Origin: Theocolax elegans
Taxonomy: Eukaryota > Arthropoda > Insecta > Hymenoptera > Cerocephalidae
NCBI GenBank assembly: GCA_026168455.1
Contig: CM047429.1
Coordinates: forward strand, 33,773,577-33,837,576
Length of the DNA stretch: 64,000 nucleotides
Direction: 5' to 3'
The position numbers and the translations under genes were made by a program. This document shows positions 1-9,723 of this stretch, in pieces. Below the pieces are notes generated by a model. The model did no database searches. It saw only the letters and a program-made list of their open reading frames with translations, and was not told where the DNA came from. The first letter of the stretch is position 1; every line of letters starts with the position of its first letter.

Positions 1-972
1 TGTACTGTTGAATCGATAATCATAATCGTTCGATCGATTGCGATATGATTCCTCTTGATACTGGGTTTCGAGAGGGTTTCCCCCCCTCCAAACGTTACTA
101 ATCCCGTGAGCGTTCATCTGTCCAGTTCTGTTAGGGCTACTGGATTGAGGCTGTCCGTAAATATTGAAGGTATCTTGAAAATTTACGCGCCTATCTGTTG
201 CATTAGCCGCATTTGTGTTCTGCGCGTTTGCGATTGGCGCAGTTATTTGCGTAGATTGCGTTCCTATCCTAGTGCTACTCGCTTGCACGGGGACAGTTAA
301 TTGCGTTAACATGTGCATCATTACGTCCATTTTATCCTCGAATTCTTTATATTTATCCAACTTTTGTTCTAACTTGTTAAATCTTTCGTTAGACACATTT
401 ATAAATTGGATGAAATCCGTCGGTACTTGGCACTCTGTTCCCGACGGCAACGTTCTCGTCGAAAAGTTTTGGGACTCGTTGGACGATTGTCTTTCAGCTT
501 GTGCTAAATTAGTATTTGTGCTCATCTGACCAGTGTCTGTGAGCGTTCCTTCTTGTGGCGAAGTTTCTGTTTGTCTGCTCGTGCTTTCTATCGCTTGCTC
601 ATTTTGCGAGATAAGTTGATCCATTTGTCTAATTTGGATCAATGGATCTGTATTAATTAGGGATATCGGGTGAGGCGCGTCATGATCTACTCCTTCTTCC
701 AAGATCGTAGATCCTGATTTTTCTGCGCACGTTTGATTTATAAACGTGCGTCTCAATTCTTCGCGTTTAACCCGAGCGTCTTCGTAAGGTAAATCGCTAG
801 ATTCAAAGTCTGCTTGCGAGTAATAACCTAGTAACCACTTGTGCAAACGAGAAACTTTCTCTAACCTGAGCCCTGCGTGACTCAAGTTGAGTGCAGTGAG
901 GGTTTCTTCTATATCCTCGGGAGACAAAGCATAGCACCAATGCTGAAGTTGTAATTGCGTATTTTCTGACAT
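1..972 (-). CDS. LTR-retrotransposon gag-like protein, partial (runs off window)
   Basis: An uninterrupted frame of 324 codons runs from an ATG at 972 down to base 1 without a stop. It begins MSENTQLQLQHWCYAL. Residues about 15-50 resemble a SAP-type helix-extended-helix motif (LSPEDIEETLTALNL, then RLHKWLLG), which I know from Gag N-termini of insect gypsy-class elements. The remainder is a Q/S/T/N-rich linker with a charged, probably coiled segment around residues 185-215 (NERFNKLEQKLDKYKEF). No zinc knuckle is reached before the edge. It lies downstream of a primer binding site and LTR on the same strand, which supports Gag. It is the only long TE frame here without lesions, so the copy may be young. 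The assignment to Gag rests on context more than on homology. Confidence 0.7.
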   Translation of the reverse strand, partial: MSENTQLQLQHWCYALSPEDIEETLTALNLSHAGLRLEKVSRLHKWLLGYYSQADFESSDLPYEDARVKREELRRTFINQTCAEKSGSTILEEGVDHDAPHPISLINTDPLIQIRQMDQLISQNEQAIESTSRQTETSPQEGTLTDTGQMSTNTNLAQAERQSSNESQNFSTRTLPSGTECQVPTDFIQFINVSNERFNKLEQKLDKYKEFEDKMDVMMHMLTQLTVPVQASSTRIGTQSTQITAPIANAQNTNAANATDRRVNFQDTFNIYGQPQSSSPNRTGQMNAHGISNVWRGGNPLETQYQEESYRNRSNDYDYRFNST

Positions 973-2090
973 TTTCGCAAAATGTCGTATGCGCTACGTA
1001 AAACTAACTTTTTACAAGTGCGCTTATAACGCAAAATTACCACTGTGTGTGCGCGTTCTCACTCACACTGAGATTCGTTCTAATATACTTTTGGAATATT
1101 TAAATTCCAAAAATATATTTTGGCCGGATTTATTATATATTCAATAATAAAGGAGCTATCAATAAAAAATCAAAATGTGCATACGATTTGCAAGTAATGA
1201 ATTTATAAATATAGCAAATTAAACAATATTAAGTTTACAAAGTAAAAAAAATAAAAAAAATTGTTGCATTCTCTTACACACTTGCGCAGACACAGCGGTG
1301 TAACGCAGAAATTTCTATTTTCGCAATTGGAAAAAAAAATTAAATTAATTAAATTCGGTTTGATAAACAATCCATGAAAATTTCAAGTAATTTGATAATA
1401 TTTATTTTTCTCAGTAAAAAAAAAAAAAAAACCACTTGCGAAATCAACGCCACGCCAAGAATACTCATGAACAATAACAAAAAAAGTTCGCGTTAATTTC
1501 AGTTTTTAAATTGATATTAAAAAAAAATAAAATTAGTCTCAATATTACACCAAAAAAAATTAAAGAGTTAGAGCGACACTCATCAAATGCTCCGTTGTGA
1601 AAAATTACAAAAGACAACTTATAATTTTAAACAAATTAAAGGCTCTTTAATTTTTAAAAAAAAATTGAAAAATTCTTGCGTGTGAATTTCAAGATATTAT
1701 TCTCGAGTAATATCTTGAATTGCGTTTGAAATTATATTTCTATATAATTTCGGCATTTCTGCGTTTATACACAGTGAAAATGTAAACAATGCGCTCTGTT
1801 TACTATCGCGCGATGGGTGCCTCCTCGCGTCGATCTCACCTTCGAGGTGTCCTAACGTCGATACACGCTTGTTTGCTAATTTTAAATTAGATTCATCAAT
1901 CTAATATGTGCGCTACATTTGCGCTTAAAATTCATTGCAAACACGTGACGGAAGATTTATTAATACACGAAAAATTAGAGTCTAAGAGAAAGAAAAAAAA
2001 AAGTTTTCCTGTTTCCTCGCGCCCGTTTACAACAAACGGCGAAAAACCATTGTTTTTCTGCGCGTAACCTACTATTCCGAACACCAGGAG
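973..2090 (-). other. 5' leader of the LTR retrotransposon
   Basis: This is the stretch between the primer site and the gag ATG. It is AT-rich with many A or T runs, carries no credible frame on either strand, and looks like an untranslated leader. I see no packaging or splice signal I can name. Confidence 0.45.
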
Positions 2091-2100
2091 TTGGGCGCCA
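2091..2100 (-). promoter_or_regulatory. tRNA-Lys-type primer binding site
   Basis: Read on the - strand the bases are TGGCGCCCAA, followed by CTCCTGG. This is the complement of the 3' end of animal tRNA-Lys (ends TTGGGCGCCA). It sits 2 nt after the putative LTR end and about 1.1 kb before the gag ATG, which is the expected order. Confidence 0.6.
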
Positions 2101-2102
2101 GC

Positions 2103-2731
2103 TGTGACGGGGAAATCTCACACATGTACTGCACTCAGTGTGCACTATGCGCTAATTACCTGAACGGCAGCAGAAACCGTCTCGGCGATCCTGCGTTGCG
2201 GCGGAGCGCACTCGACGCCGTATTACCCGTACACAACACGAAGTTCGCACCGCTCGGCGAACTACGTCTACCGAGATATACTCGGGGAAATCCTCCTGGG
2301 ACTTGCGCTCGCTCGAGAGCGCAAGGCACGGCAAGCCAGTAATGCCCGTTGACTGAAGGTCAACGCGCCCGCGGCGGCGGCGGGGTAAGCAGGAACAGTA
2401 GGTGGAAATACACGACAAGACAAAGACTTTTCTTTTACTGCTTCTTTAATAAAAGTTTACTTTTACAACGGATACAGACTTAAAACCTAATCTACTATTT
2501 CGCGTAATCTAAGCCGCGAGCTAAATCGCGAGGAGGTTGTTGAGTATGCGCGGGAACGCGTTGCGAGAGGACGCACGAGTGTTCCTCGCGCCGATCGCCA
2601 AGGGTACGTTACTCACTCGGGCACGCTCGTTGGTACTGACTCCGCTCGTACTTGCAAGTTCATTCGGGACGACGGTGGTCTCGGACAATAGACCTCAGGA
2701 TGTCTCTCGTAGGACTCGGAGGCGGGTCACA
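2103..2731 (-). repeat. 5' LTR (putative)
   Basis: The segment is bounded by TGTGAC and its inverse GTCACA, giving a 6-bp terminal inverted repeat and about 629 bp. Its inner end is 2 nt from the primer site. It is clearly GC-richer than its surroundings. The outer boundary rests only on the inverted ends; the partner LTR lies outside the window, so neither LTR identity nor target duplication can be tested. Confidence 0.5.
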
Positions 2732-3133
2732 CTCACACACACTCACTCGCTCTGTTCTCGTCGCGGGTCTTTTTCCGCGTGTACACGGATTACCGCTGTT
2801 ACTCGGTCGCGGCCGGGAACGAATCTGACTCCTCATGCGCGGTCTCGCGATTGCCGCGCGTTGTTGCCGAATCTTCGCAGGGGGGGCGCGTTCATGTACG
2901 CGTGTATGCTCAAGTCGCGACAAATTCGGTGGTTGACGGTAATTGCGCAGTAATTATGCGCTAGAAGAATTACCGTTATAGTATATATAGTCAAGTTGAC
3001 TGATTTATAATTCACTTTGACGTTATCTTACAATGTAGTAAAATTGAAACGTATACATTGTTTTTACGAAGGTATTTAATTTTATTTTGTGCTTTTTAAT
3101 TCTGTTTTTTGTTTTTTTTTTTGTTAATAAACA
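2732..3133 (+). other. Non-coding stretch before a hammerhead-like motif
   Basis: The first 220 bases are GC-rich and the rest is T-rich (runs at 3100-3122). No supported gene. The right part could be the 3' UTR of a Penelope-like element because it leads directly into a hammerhead-like motif. Confidence 0.3.
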
Positions 3134-3175
3134 GTGCCTGATGAGGTCCGCAAACCAGTGGACGAAACGTTGCAC
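3134..3175 (+). ncRNA. Hammerhead-ribozyme-like motif, Penelope type
   Basis: The core CTGATGAG (3138-3145) is followed by stem II GTCC/GGAC (3146-3149 with 3160-3163), then GAAAC (3164-3168) and GTT. Stem I is GTGC (3134-3137) with GCAC (3172-3175). Stem III would be the minimal 2-bp form typical of Penelope-like elements, which are thought to act as dimers. Predicted cleavage is after T3171. All conserved core positions are present. No Penelope coding sequence is adjacent. Confidence 0.6.
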
Positions 3176-3299
3176 GATATTTTAAATTGAGAATAAATAA
3201 AAAAAAAATTTTTTATTCCTTGTTTAACTTGGATTGACCCTCAAAGATCGACATTTCCTTCTTTTCTTAACCTACAATGGAGGGTGTACAAAATTTACC

Positions 3300-4669
3300 A
3301 ATAATTACAACATTTAACCCAAATGTAAGGAAAGCTTATATCAAGGTAAATATGCTCAATTTTGGTTTGTTGAAATATCTCTATTAGTTACAAGTTATTG
3401 CAAACTTAGCGTGGCGCATATTTGACGCTGACTGAAATGACAACTCCAAGCTCGAGGTACGCACTCACGATCGCACATGATTACGTTTTCACACTTTTTG
3501 TGTACCAAACTTACTAATATGATATTTGTATGATTTTTACAATAAACTATAGATACTTACACTTACATATATTAGTTATTAATAATATTAAGTAGGTATA
3601 TTGTATTATATTAATTAAAAATTTATATGTCGCGGAATTATAAAATTATATAGAAAAATATTTTTCTATGTAATCTACGCTGCTTATCAAATCTAATATA
3701 TTTATAGTAGTAAATTGTTTTTACAATTATAAAGGGCACATCGTGCAAGACATTTGATGAATTGCGATTATGGTATTATCATCATGCAAAATGTACATTA
3801 ATAGAAGAGTTGCCTCCTACAAGCGCGTCTATAAGTCTACATATATTGAGATGCTTTTACGTAATTTATAATTAACTTAATGTATTATCAAAAAATGTTA
3901 GAGTACTTAATCCTAATTTGTTTGGTTGGAAAGAAGACGGTGATTTATTGCTCCCACAAAAAGTTCAAATTTTGTTACCATCAGTTGATGAGTTTGCATA
4001 GAACTGTACATGCACAAAATGCTCGACAAAACCGTGCAGTTGGATCTCGACCGGAATTAAATGTATTTCGTTTTGTTCGTGTCAACGAGAAAACACGTGT
4101 AAAAATGTACAATGAAGTAGTTAATAATATAAATAAAGAAAACTAAGATTTGTGTTATTTCAATTAATCACAGCATGCTGATTATAAAGTAATATGCGAC
4201 AGAAATTTAACAACTTAGTTGTTGCATATTTTTTTATAATTGTAAAAACAATTTATTACTATAAATATATTACATTTGATAAGCAGCGTAGATTACTTGG
4301 ACGTAGAAAAATATTTTTAATTAATATAATACAATATACCTACTTAATATTATTAATAACTAATATATGTACCTACTTACAATTATTAATAACTAATATA
4401 TGTAAGTGTAAGTATCTATAGTTTATTGTAAAAATCATTAAAACATCATGTTATTAAGTTTGGTACACAAAAAGTGTGAAAACGTAATCATGTGCGATCG
4501 TGAGTACGTACATCGAGCTTGGAGTTGTCATTTCAGTAAGCGTCAAATATGCGCCACGCTTAGTTTGCAATAACTTTGTAACTAATAGAGATATTTCAAC
4601 AAACCAAAATTGAGCATATTTACCTTGATATAAGCTTTCCATACCTTTGGGTTAAATGTTGTAATTATT
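3300..4669. mobile_element. DNA transposon with about 430-bp terminal inverted repeats
   Basis: Bases 3300-3733 reappear inverted at about 4235-4669 with few differences; shared landmarks include AATAATTACAACATTTAACC at the outer ends and the segment around ATCTACGCTGCTTATC at the inner ends. The 500-bp centre carries a decayed coding fragment on the + strand. I could not fix a target duplication or assign a superfamily. Internal deletion is likely because the centre is too short for a full transposase. Confidence 0.75.
3744..4122 (+). pseudogene. Cys-rich protein fragment inside the inverted-repeat element
   Basis: Three stretches of one frame are separated by stops. The first reads KTFDELRLWYYHHAKC and on to LHILRCFYVIYN. 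The second reads LNPNLFGWKEDGDLLLPQKV. The third is Cys-rich (NCTCTKCSTKPCS, then CISFCSCQ and NTC). I recall similar C-termini in uncharacterised, transposon-associated insect proteins but cannot name the family. The CxCxxC clusters suggest zinc binding. Stops at about 3871 and 4013 show it is dead. The N-terminal part of the protein is missing. Confidence 0.55.
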
Positions 4670-5160
4670 ATTAGAATCAATTTTATACCGTTATAAACAA
4701 ATTAGTTTCCATATTTTTAGCTTAGTTTATTGCTTTTGGCAAGTCATAATAACATTTAGTACATGCATTTAATAACTTTTTTTCTTTTGCATGTTAGAAT
4801 AATAACTATTTTATCGAAAGCAAGTTATAAAGTTCAAAAATTTGTATTTAAATTAAAGTTACAACCGAAAAAGTGAGCCCGCATAACGAAATCGGGACAT
4901 TTTAGCATTAAATTTGCAATAACTTTTGACCTAAACAAGATATTTAATAAAAACAAAATAAAAAAAATTTGTAATAAAAATATCTTTGTTTTTCTATAGT
5001 TAAAAGTTTTAAATTACTGCTAGAGTGGCTTGTAACGCGGTTTAAAAAATTAATTTGTTAACAACAATTTATCTACAACTTTTTCAGACTTCTACCCAGA
5101 AAATTCGGATTCATCAGGCAAAAATGCTTTAAAAATACTTGGGTAGAGTCGTGGCATATG
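4670..5160. other. AT-rich stretch without recognisable gene
   Basis: No supported reading frame, repeat or RNA element seen between the inverted-repeat transposon and the LINE. Confidence 0.4.
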
Positions 5161-5189
5161 GAAAGGCGACGAAACCATATCTGGCGCCT

Positions 5190-6515
5190 AGACTAAGGTG
5201 AAATGTGTTCGTGTTTCCTCAGACTTGATACATACCTAAGGGCAGCGTTTTTGCACCGAGAGCGTTTTAAGATAAGCTCACTGGAGAGGTCAAGAAAGAG
5301 CCCAGGGCAATAATCAAGGTAAGGCAAAGCAAGTGCCCTTACCAGCGTCAAACTAGCGTCATAAGGAATAGCATTGGCACATTTTTTTAGACGCAAGAGA
5401 GAGAGGTGGACTTTTCTTGAAGTTTGCGTGCTTTCCTCCCTCCAGGAGAGCGTGCTATCGATGAATACTCCCAGCATTTTCAGTAACGAGCAAATCTCTA
5501 TGCTTATACCACCAACCGAGACAATTCGATCCTTTAACCTACTAATGTAACCACACGAGCCAATCCACATCACCTTAGTCTTCCGGGCATTGATAGTAAG
5601 TCCATTATTCTCCGACCAATTAGTAATCCAATTTAGGTTATCATTGATTCTGCAAACAATCAAATCAACATCAGCAAGGCGGCCAGATGCAGCAATAACG
5701 AGATCGTCCGCATAAAGATGGCATATGCAGTCTTGCAGACAGTCGGACAAATCATTAATAAAAAGAAAGAGCAATAGGCCCAGGATCGAGCTCTGGGGGA
5801 CTCCACGAATCTTGGAGGAAACATCTGACCTTAACCTATCAGGGGCTTCGACGAACTGAGATCTACTCAAAAAGTAGGACAAAATTCACCGCACCGAAGA
5901 CTCGAAAATGAATAGTACCGAAGCTTATCACAAAGCAGAAATATATCGATCATGTCAAAAGCCTGTTTAAAGTCAACCGGCACCACCAGTGTGATAAGGC
6001 CGTTATCAATATTCTGTTTAAAACTATCAACCAGGTGGATGGTGGCTGTATGCACGCTATGAAGTTTACAATAACCAGACTGTAAGGGGGTCAGAATATT
6101 AAGGCGAGAGATAAATTCAAGGATCTGCGGATAAGCCACAAACTCCAGCAGCTTCGAAACGGCACATTAAATGCTAATGGGGCGAAAAATTCTCAGCACG
6201 ACTGGGGTGAGCGACTTTAGGAATGTGTCTGATAAGGGCCACCTTCCAATGTGACGGAAAAACACTCGACTGAAGCGACACATCGAAGTTGTGTAGCAAA
6301 ATCGAGAGGGAGACAGAGAGGGTCTCCTAAGTAAAACCTAGTGGAAGATTATCCATTCCAGCAGCGTTGAACTTGGCAGATTTAACCGCAGTATCCAGCT
6401 CGACAACACTAACATGCTTAAAATAAAACCGATAATCGGGAGAGCTTGGAGCATAGTGAAAGTAAAAACTACGGTTAAGAATATAACAAGGTCCAGCGAA
6501 GTATGCATTCAACAT
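5190..6515 (-). pseudogene. LINE ORF2 remnant: reverse transcriptase
   Basis: Read on the - strand, three frames in order make up a non-LTR reverse transcriptase. 6515-6327 (AKFNAAGMDNLP) is the linker before the polymerase. 6139-5867 carries the fingers (LQSGYCKLHSVHTATIHLVD, DFKQAFDMID). 5882-5193 carries GVPQSSILGLLLFLFINDL, the catalytic box YADD and the thumb with NGLTINARKTKVMWIGS. The overlap of the last two shows a frameshift near 5875. The endonuclease expected upstream is absent. The type is APE-class (jockey/I/R1-like). Confidence 0.8.
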
Positions 6516-6819
6516 GTGTATTCATGTTTTGAATTCATGCATTCAAGTATACATTCAACCATTGTGGGTAGAGATTACACGTTTGATGGAATCTAAGTGT
6601 GCAGCAATAGATTGTGCATAGCAATGACCTATGTTGAGATGCTGGATCGAAGATTGCCTAGAAATAGTAAAAACGAAATTAGCCATAATTAATGAAAGCC
6701 TTTTTATAATTTAATTTTTTACGCAAAAGAGGACAGTTAAGCTTATCGTTGACTGCATGAGAACTATCCGGGGCTGACAAGCCGGCAGTTGAGTAATTTA
6801 TACATTTTAAAGTGGATTT

Positions 6820-7530
6820 CTACTTGCTAAGACTTGACTTGTGATCGCCAGCGCAGAATTGACAAGAAAACTTAAGTTTACAATCCTTGTCAAGATGACC
6901 AAAATCGCAACAATTAAAGCACTGCCAAATAGATATGCGATCGTCAACCTTACATGGGGACCAACCTGTGTTGACTTTTGTCCTTCCAATCAACAGTACA
7001 GGACAATACAGGAGGGAAATGATTGGCCTTCACGAGGAGGATAAAGGTAGACCACTTTAATATGGGCAGCAGCGGCGTCAACAAAATTTTGTTCCACAAT
7101 ATAATTTAAAACGTCCTCCTTTTGCAATTTAACACGAATACCATGGATGATGGAAAATTTTCCGGTGGAATCCAGCTTGTCTGGGAGAAAGCAGCTCGTG
7201 TTTCTCGAGAAATAACGAAAGTTGGAAGTGTACTATTCGCTTCAGCAACTTTGATACGTCACACAGCCGGGCAATCGGTCTAGTGTCCGAGATACTACTA
7301 CATGCGCTGGTTTTTACTGCAGCGAGGCATCAAAGATGCTGGTGAGTGGTTCTAATACACATAAACTCGCCAGCTTTAGCACGGTTATGGAATTACCATC
7401 TACGTCAATGGCCCGCGAGGTGGCGCGGCTTAAGGCTTTCTGTACGTGAATGGCAGTGACGCGGGTGAAATGGAAATGAGAAACATTCTGAAGCGGTAGA
7501 AAAGTTATGATGTCTGCGAGAGTGCGTTGA
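6820..7530 (-). pseudogene. LINE ORF1 (gag-like) remnant with zinc knuckles
   Basis: At about 6925-6830 on the - strand one frame reads QCFNCCDFGHLDKDC, an exact CX2CX4HX4C zinc knuckle, followed by a second partial one (CQFCAGDHKS). Such knuckles end the ORF1 proteins of R1/I-type LINEs, which bind the element RNA. The part to about 7530 is probably the preceding RNA-binding domain but is broken by stops. It lies just upstream of the ORF2 remnant on the same strand, so both belong to one element. Confidence 0.6.
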
Positions 7531-7580
7531 GAAAGTGTGTGACGGGCATAACCATATATATATATGTATGGTTAGGCTCC

Positions 7581-7662
7581 AGTCACATAGCGTAATAGCT
7601 CAAGCGATAGAGTATAAGCGCGCCACGCAAGAGGTCCGGGTTCAAGCCCGACTCTCGGAAGA
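7581..7662 (+). ncRNA. tRNA-like sequence (tRNA-derived SINE head or pseudo-tRNA)
   Basis: Box A-like TAGCTCAAGCGATAGAG at 7597 and box B-like GGTTCAAGCCC at 7639 are correctly spaced. The middle (GCGCGCCACGC) resembles the anticodon arm of tRNA-Gly(GCC). Acceptor and T-stem pairing are broken, so it is not a working tRNA. A T-run and AT-rich tail follow at once, as in a Pol III-derived SINE. Confidence 0.5.
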
Positions 7663-8306
7663 TTTTTTTAATTATTTAAATTAATTTATTTAAATAATTA
7701 ATAAATCAAAATTAATAAAATTTATAATTTTATTTAAAGATTTTTTTATTTTGCAAAATATACATATTCTGAAATTGAAATACGACTAAAATTAACTAAG
7801 TTGCAAATTTATATTGTTTATAGTTAATAATAATAAAATTTGAAATTATACAGTATATTATAATATTATAATATATAATTATACATGCTATATATATAAA
7901 AAATAAATAAGTATTTGATCAATAAATTAAAGTAAAATGAATTCAAATTAAAATTAAGATTGTTTTTCACGTTTGTTAATTATTATATTAATATAAGATT
8001 CAGATTTTGAAAACTAATGTAAATTAATATAAAGACAGAGAGGTTGACGACCCTGTGCCAAAATTATATGAAACAACAAAGAAGATAATGAGAAGAGAGG
8101 GAAACCGAAAACTCCAGCTGTAGGTGTGAAGAAGGTGGGAGAGCAGTCCCCACCTCTAACCAAAGGTACAAAACCGGCCGTCTCGCTGTCGAATTCAGCA
8201 TTCGCCTCGAGCTGTAAGGCGAGGAAGGAAGCACCCTCCTCGCCAATTCTAGAAATAAATAAATTTTGTGAGTTTAATTAAACAGCTAGAGGTGTGATGT
8301 TCATTT
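7663..8306. other. AT-rich stretch with a short low-complexity frame
   Basis: The first 370 bases are AT-rich and featureless. From about 8070 to 8282 (+) there is a stop-free, Lys/Pro/Ser-rich frame without an ATG that ends in TAA (PAVSLSNSAFASSCKARKEA). It could be the tail of a decayed TE protein leading into the hairpin array. I do not recognise it. Confidence 0.25.
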
Positions 8307-8675
8307 AAAGGTACTTGGACAAGATGGAATGCTGGAATCATTCCAATCTTTACCCAAGTCCTTTTATCCTTTAAAGCCAATTCCTTAGAATACATTCGGA
8401 CGAAAAGGAGCGCTAGATTCGCTTTTTATTCTACCCGAATTATTCTAATTTTCCTTTTTTCCATAGAAAAATACTCAGATGATGTGGAATACTGGATTTA
8501 TTCCAACATCTACCTGATTTTTTCACATAATATATTCACCAAAGAGTTTATTGGGCGAGGCCGAACGCTGGATTCGTTCGAACCTCTATCCAACCTCTTA
8601 TTCCATTAAAATATCCAGAAATCGTTCTGGGATGAGAAGAAACACTGGATTTGTTTCTAATCTACCCCAGACGTT
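8307..8675 (+). ncRNA. Tandem array of five covarying stem-loops with a conserved 7-nt loop
   Basis: Five imperfect repeats, about 76-81 bp apart, each fold into a long hairpin with the same apical loop, CTGGATT (CTGGAAT in the first, CTAGATT in the second; loops start at 8332, 8413, 8492, 8568, 8645). The 6-bp stems under the loop differ in sequence but always pair: GGAATG/CATTCC, GGAGCG/CGCTTT, GGAATA/TATTCC, CGAACG/CGTTCG, GAAACA/TGTTTC. A small A-rich bulge follows on the 3' side of hairpins 1, 3, 4 and 5, then a middle helix (e.g. AAGAT/ATCTT, GATGT/ACATC, GAGG/CCTC). Then comes an internal loop with 3' consensus TAC, and an outer helix (ACTTGG/CCAAGT, ATTCGG/CCGAAT, TCAG/CTGA, TTGG/CCAA, CTGGG/CCCAG). 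Changing stems with a fixed loop implies selection on RNA or single-stranded DNA structure. The strand is undecided because a hairpin folds on both; + is assumed. Confidence 0.7.
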
Positions 8676-8684
8676 TTCACTTCA

Positions 8685-8718
8685 TACATTTATTACGGTC
8701 CTGCTAAAAATAAATGTA
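8685..8718. other. Sixth hairpin with a different loop
   Basis: A perfect 10-bp stem TACATTTATT/AATAAATGTA encloses a 14-nt loop immediately after the five-hairpin array. It lacks the CTGGATT loop and may be a terminator-like or 3'-end structure of the same transcript. Confidence 0.45.
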
Positions 8719-9244
8719 TTTTTATGTAAGGGATAAAAATAAGCCCGTTACAAGTGGTTTCGCGTATTTTGAGATGCAAGCGTAGTGCGTGACAAGATCA
8801 TCTAATGAAAATAATGAGGATGGAGGCGATTTGATGTGACCTGTCATTCCGTAGCCTCTTAAGATGCACCATCGAGATTTGGCATCTAACGCAGCGTTAA
8901 GTTCATTGTTTATATAATTATATTAGAAGCGGAACTACATATGGTCCTATAACGCTGAAAGTCCCTTGTATCATCCGTTTGCTTTGTAATGCGAAATGCG
9001 CGCTTCTTTTCCGTAAAATAATTTTTATTTCTTGTTATATTAAATTTAACGGTCTGTACGAGCCAGAATATATAAATATTCTTAATCATTAGTCAATGAT
9101 GTGCTACAATTCGTAGCCCCTACACCAAGTTCAATGAGTATAGATAATTTAATTCTGGAGACTAAAAATATTAATGTGGAAATAAAAATTTTATTAAGAT
9201 AACTTTAAATATAATTATAAAGAAAGTGTATAATAAAATTATAT
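8719..9244. other. Stretch without recognisable gene
   Basis: Mixed-composition sequence with no supported frame, repeat or RNA motif seen. Confidence 0.3.
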
Positions 9245-9249
9245 ATGTA

Positions 9250-9292
9250 ATGAATGTTTCGACCTCAATTGCCAGTTGGTCTCATCAGTAAG
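9250..9292 (-). ncRNA. Degenerate hammerhead-like motif
   Basis: On the - strand CTGATGAG (9288-9281) is followed by a GACC/GGTC stem II with a 13-nt loop and GAAAC (9260-9256). The nucleotides after it read ATT instead of the GTH expected, so stem III is weakened. Probably a decayed Penelope-like 3' end. Confidence 0.45.
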
Positions 9293-9338
9293 GACTGGCA
9301 ATCTACCTTAGACATTGAATATTGAAATTAGTCCTTCG

Positions 9339-9640
9339 CTATAGGCCTAGTGTCAGATAACGATTTGAATAAAGAGGGGGCGGATTACGCACCAAGAAGA
9401 GTTCAATCCAAGTATGAAATGAATATGTGGATGTTCCTGTGTGATGAGTAGGATATAACTGAATCAGAGTCAAACCCAAGACACCCAGATTAATTCTCAT
9501 CATAACGGCTGCTCCATCATTTCCTGACATATTGATATTAAAGTCTCCTCTTATGATTATATGATCACATCTTTGGAAACAGTTTCTCCTGTAGACAACA
9601 CGAAGAGAAAGGTAAATGTTGTGTACTCTAAGAGCAAGAG
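9339..9640 (-). pseudogene. LINE endonuclease (EN) fragment
   Basis: On the - strand the frame contains IIIRGDFNINMSGNDG and PTHHTGTSTYSFHTWIELFL. These are the catalytic GDFN motif and the C-terminal SHTWxDLF motif of the APE-type endonuclease of jockey/CR1-class LINEs. The same blocks occur in the two larger LINE copies at 22.3 and 28.6 kb. It ends in a stop at 9339, and no RT follows. The N-terminal half of the domain is missing. Confidence 0.75.
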
Positions 9641-9723
9641 ATTCAACACTTGGACGTTTTATGGTGTTTAAGATCTTTCTGATAACTTCATTGTCAGGCA
9701 GGTCAGTGTCTTGTAGTCATCGA

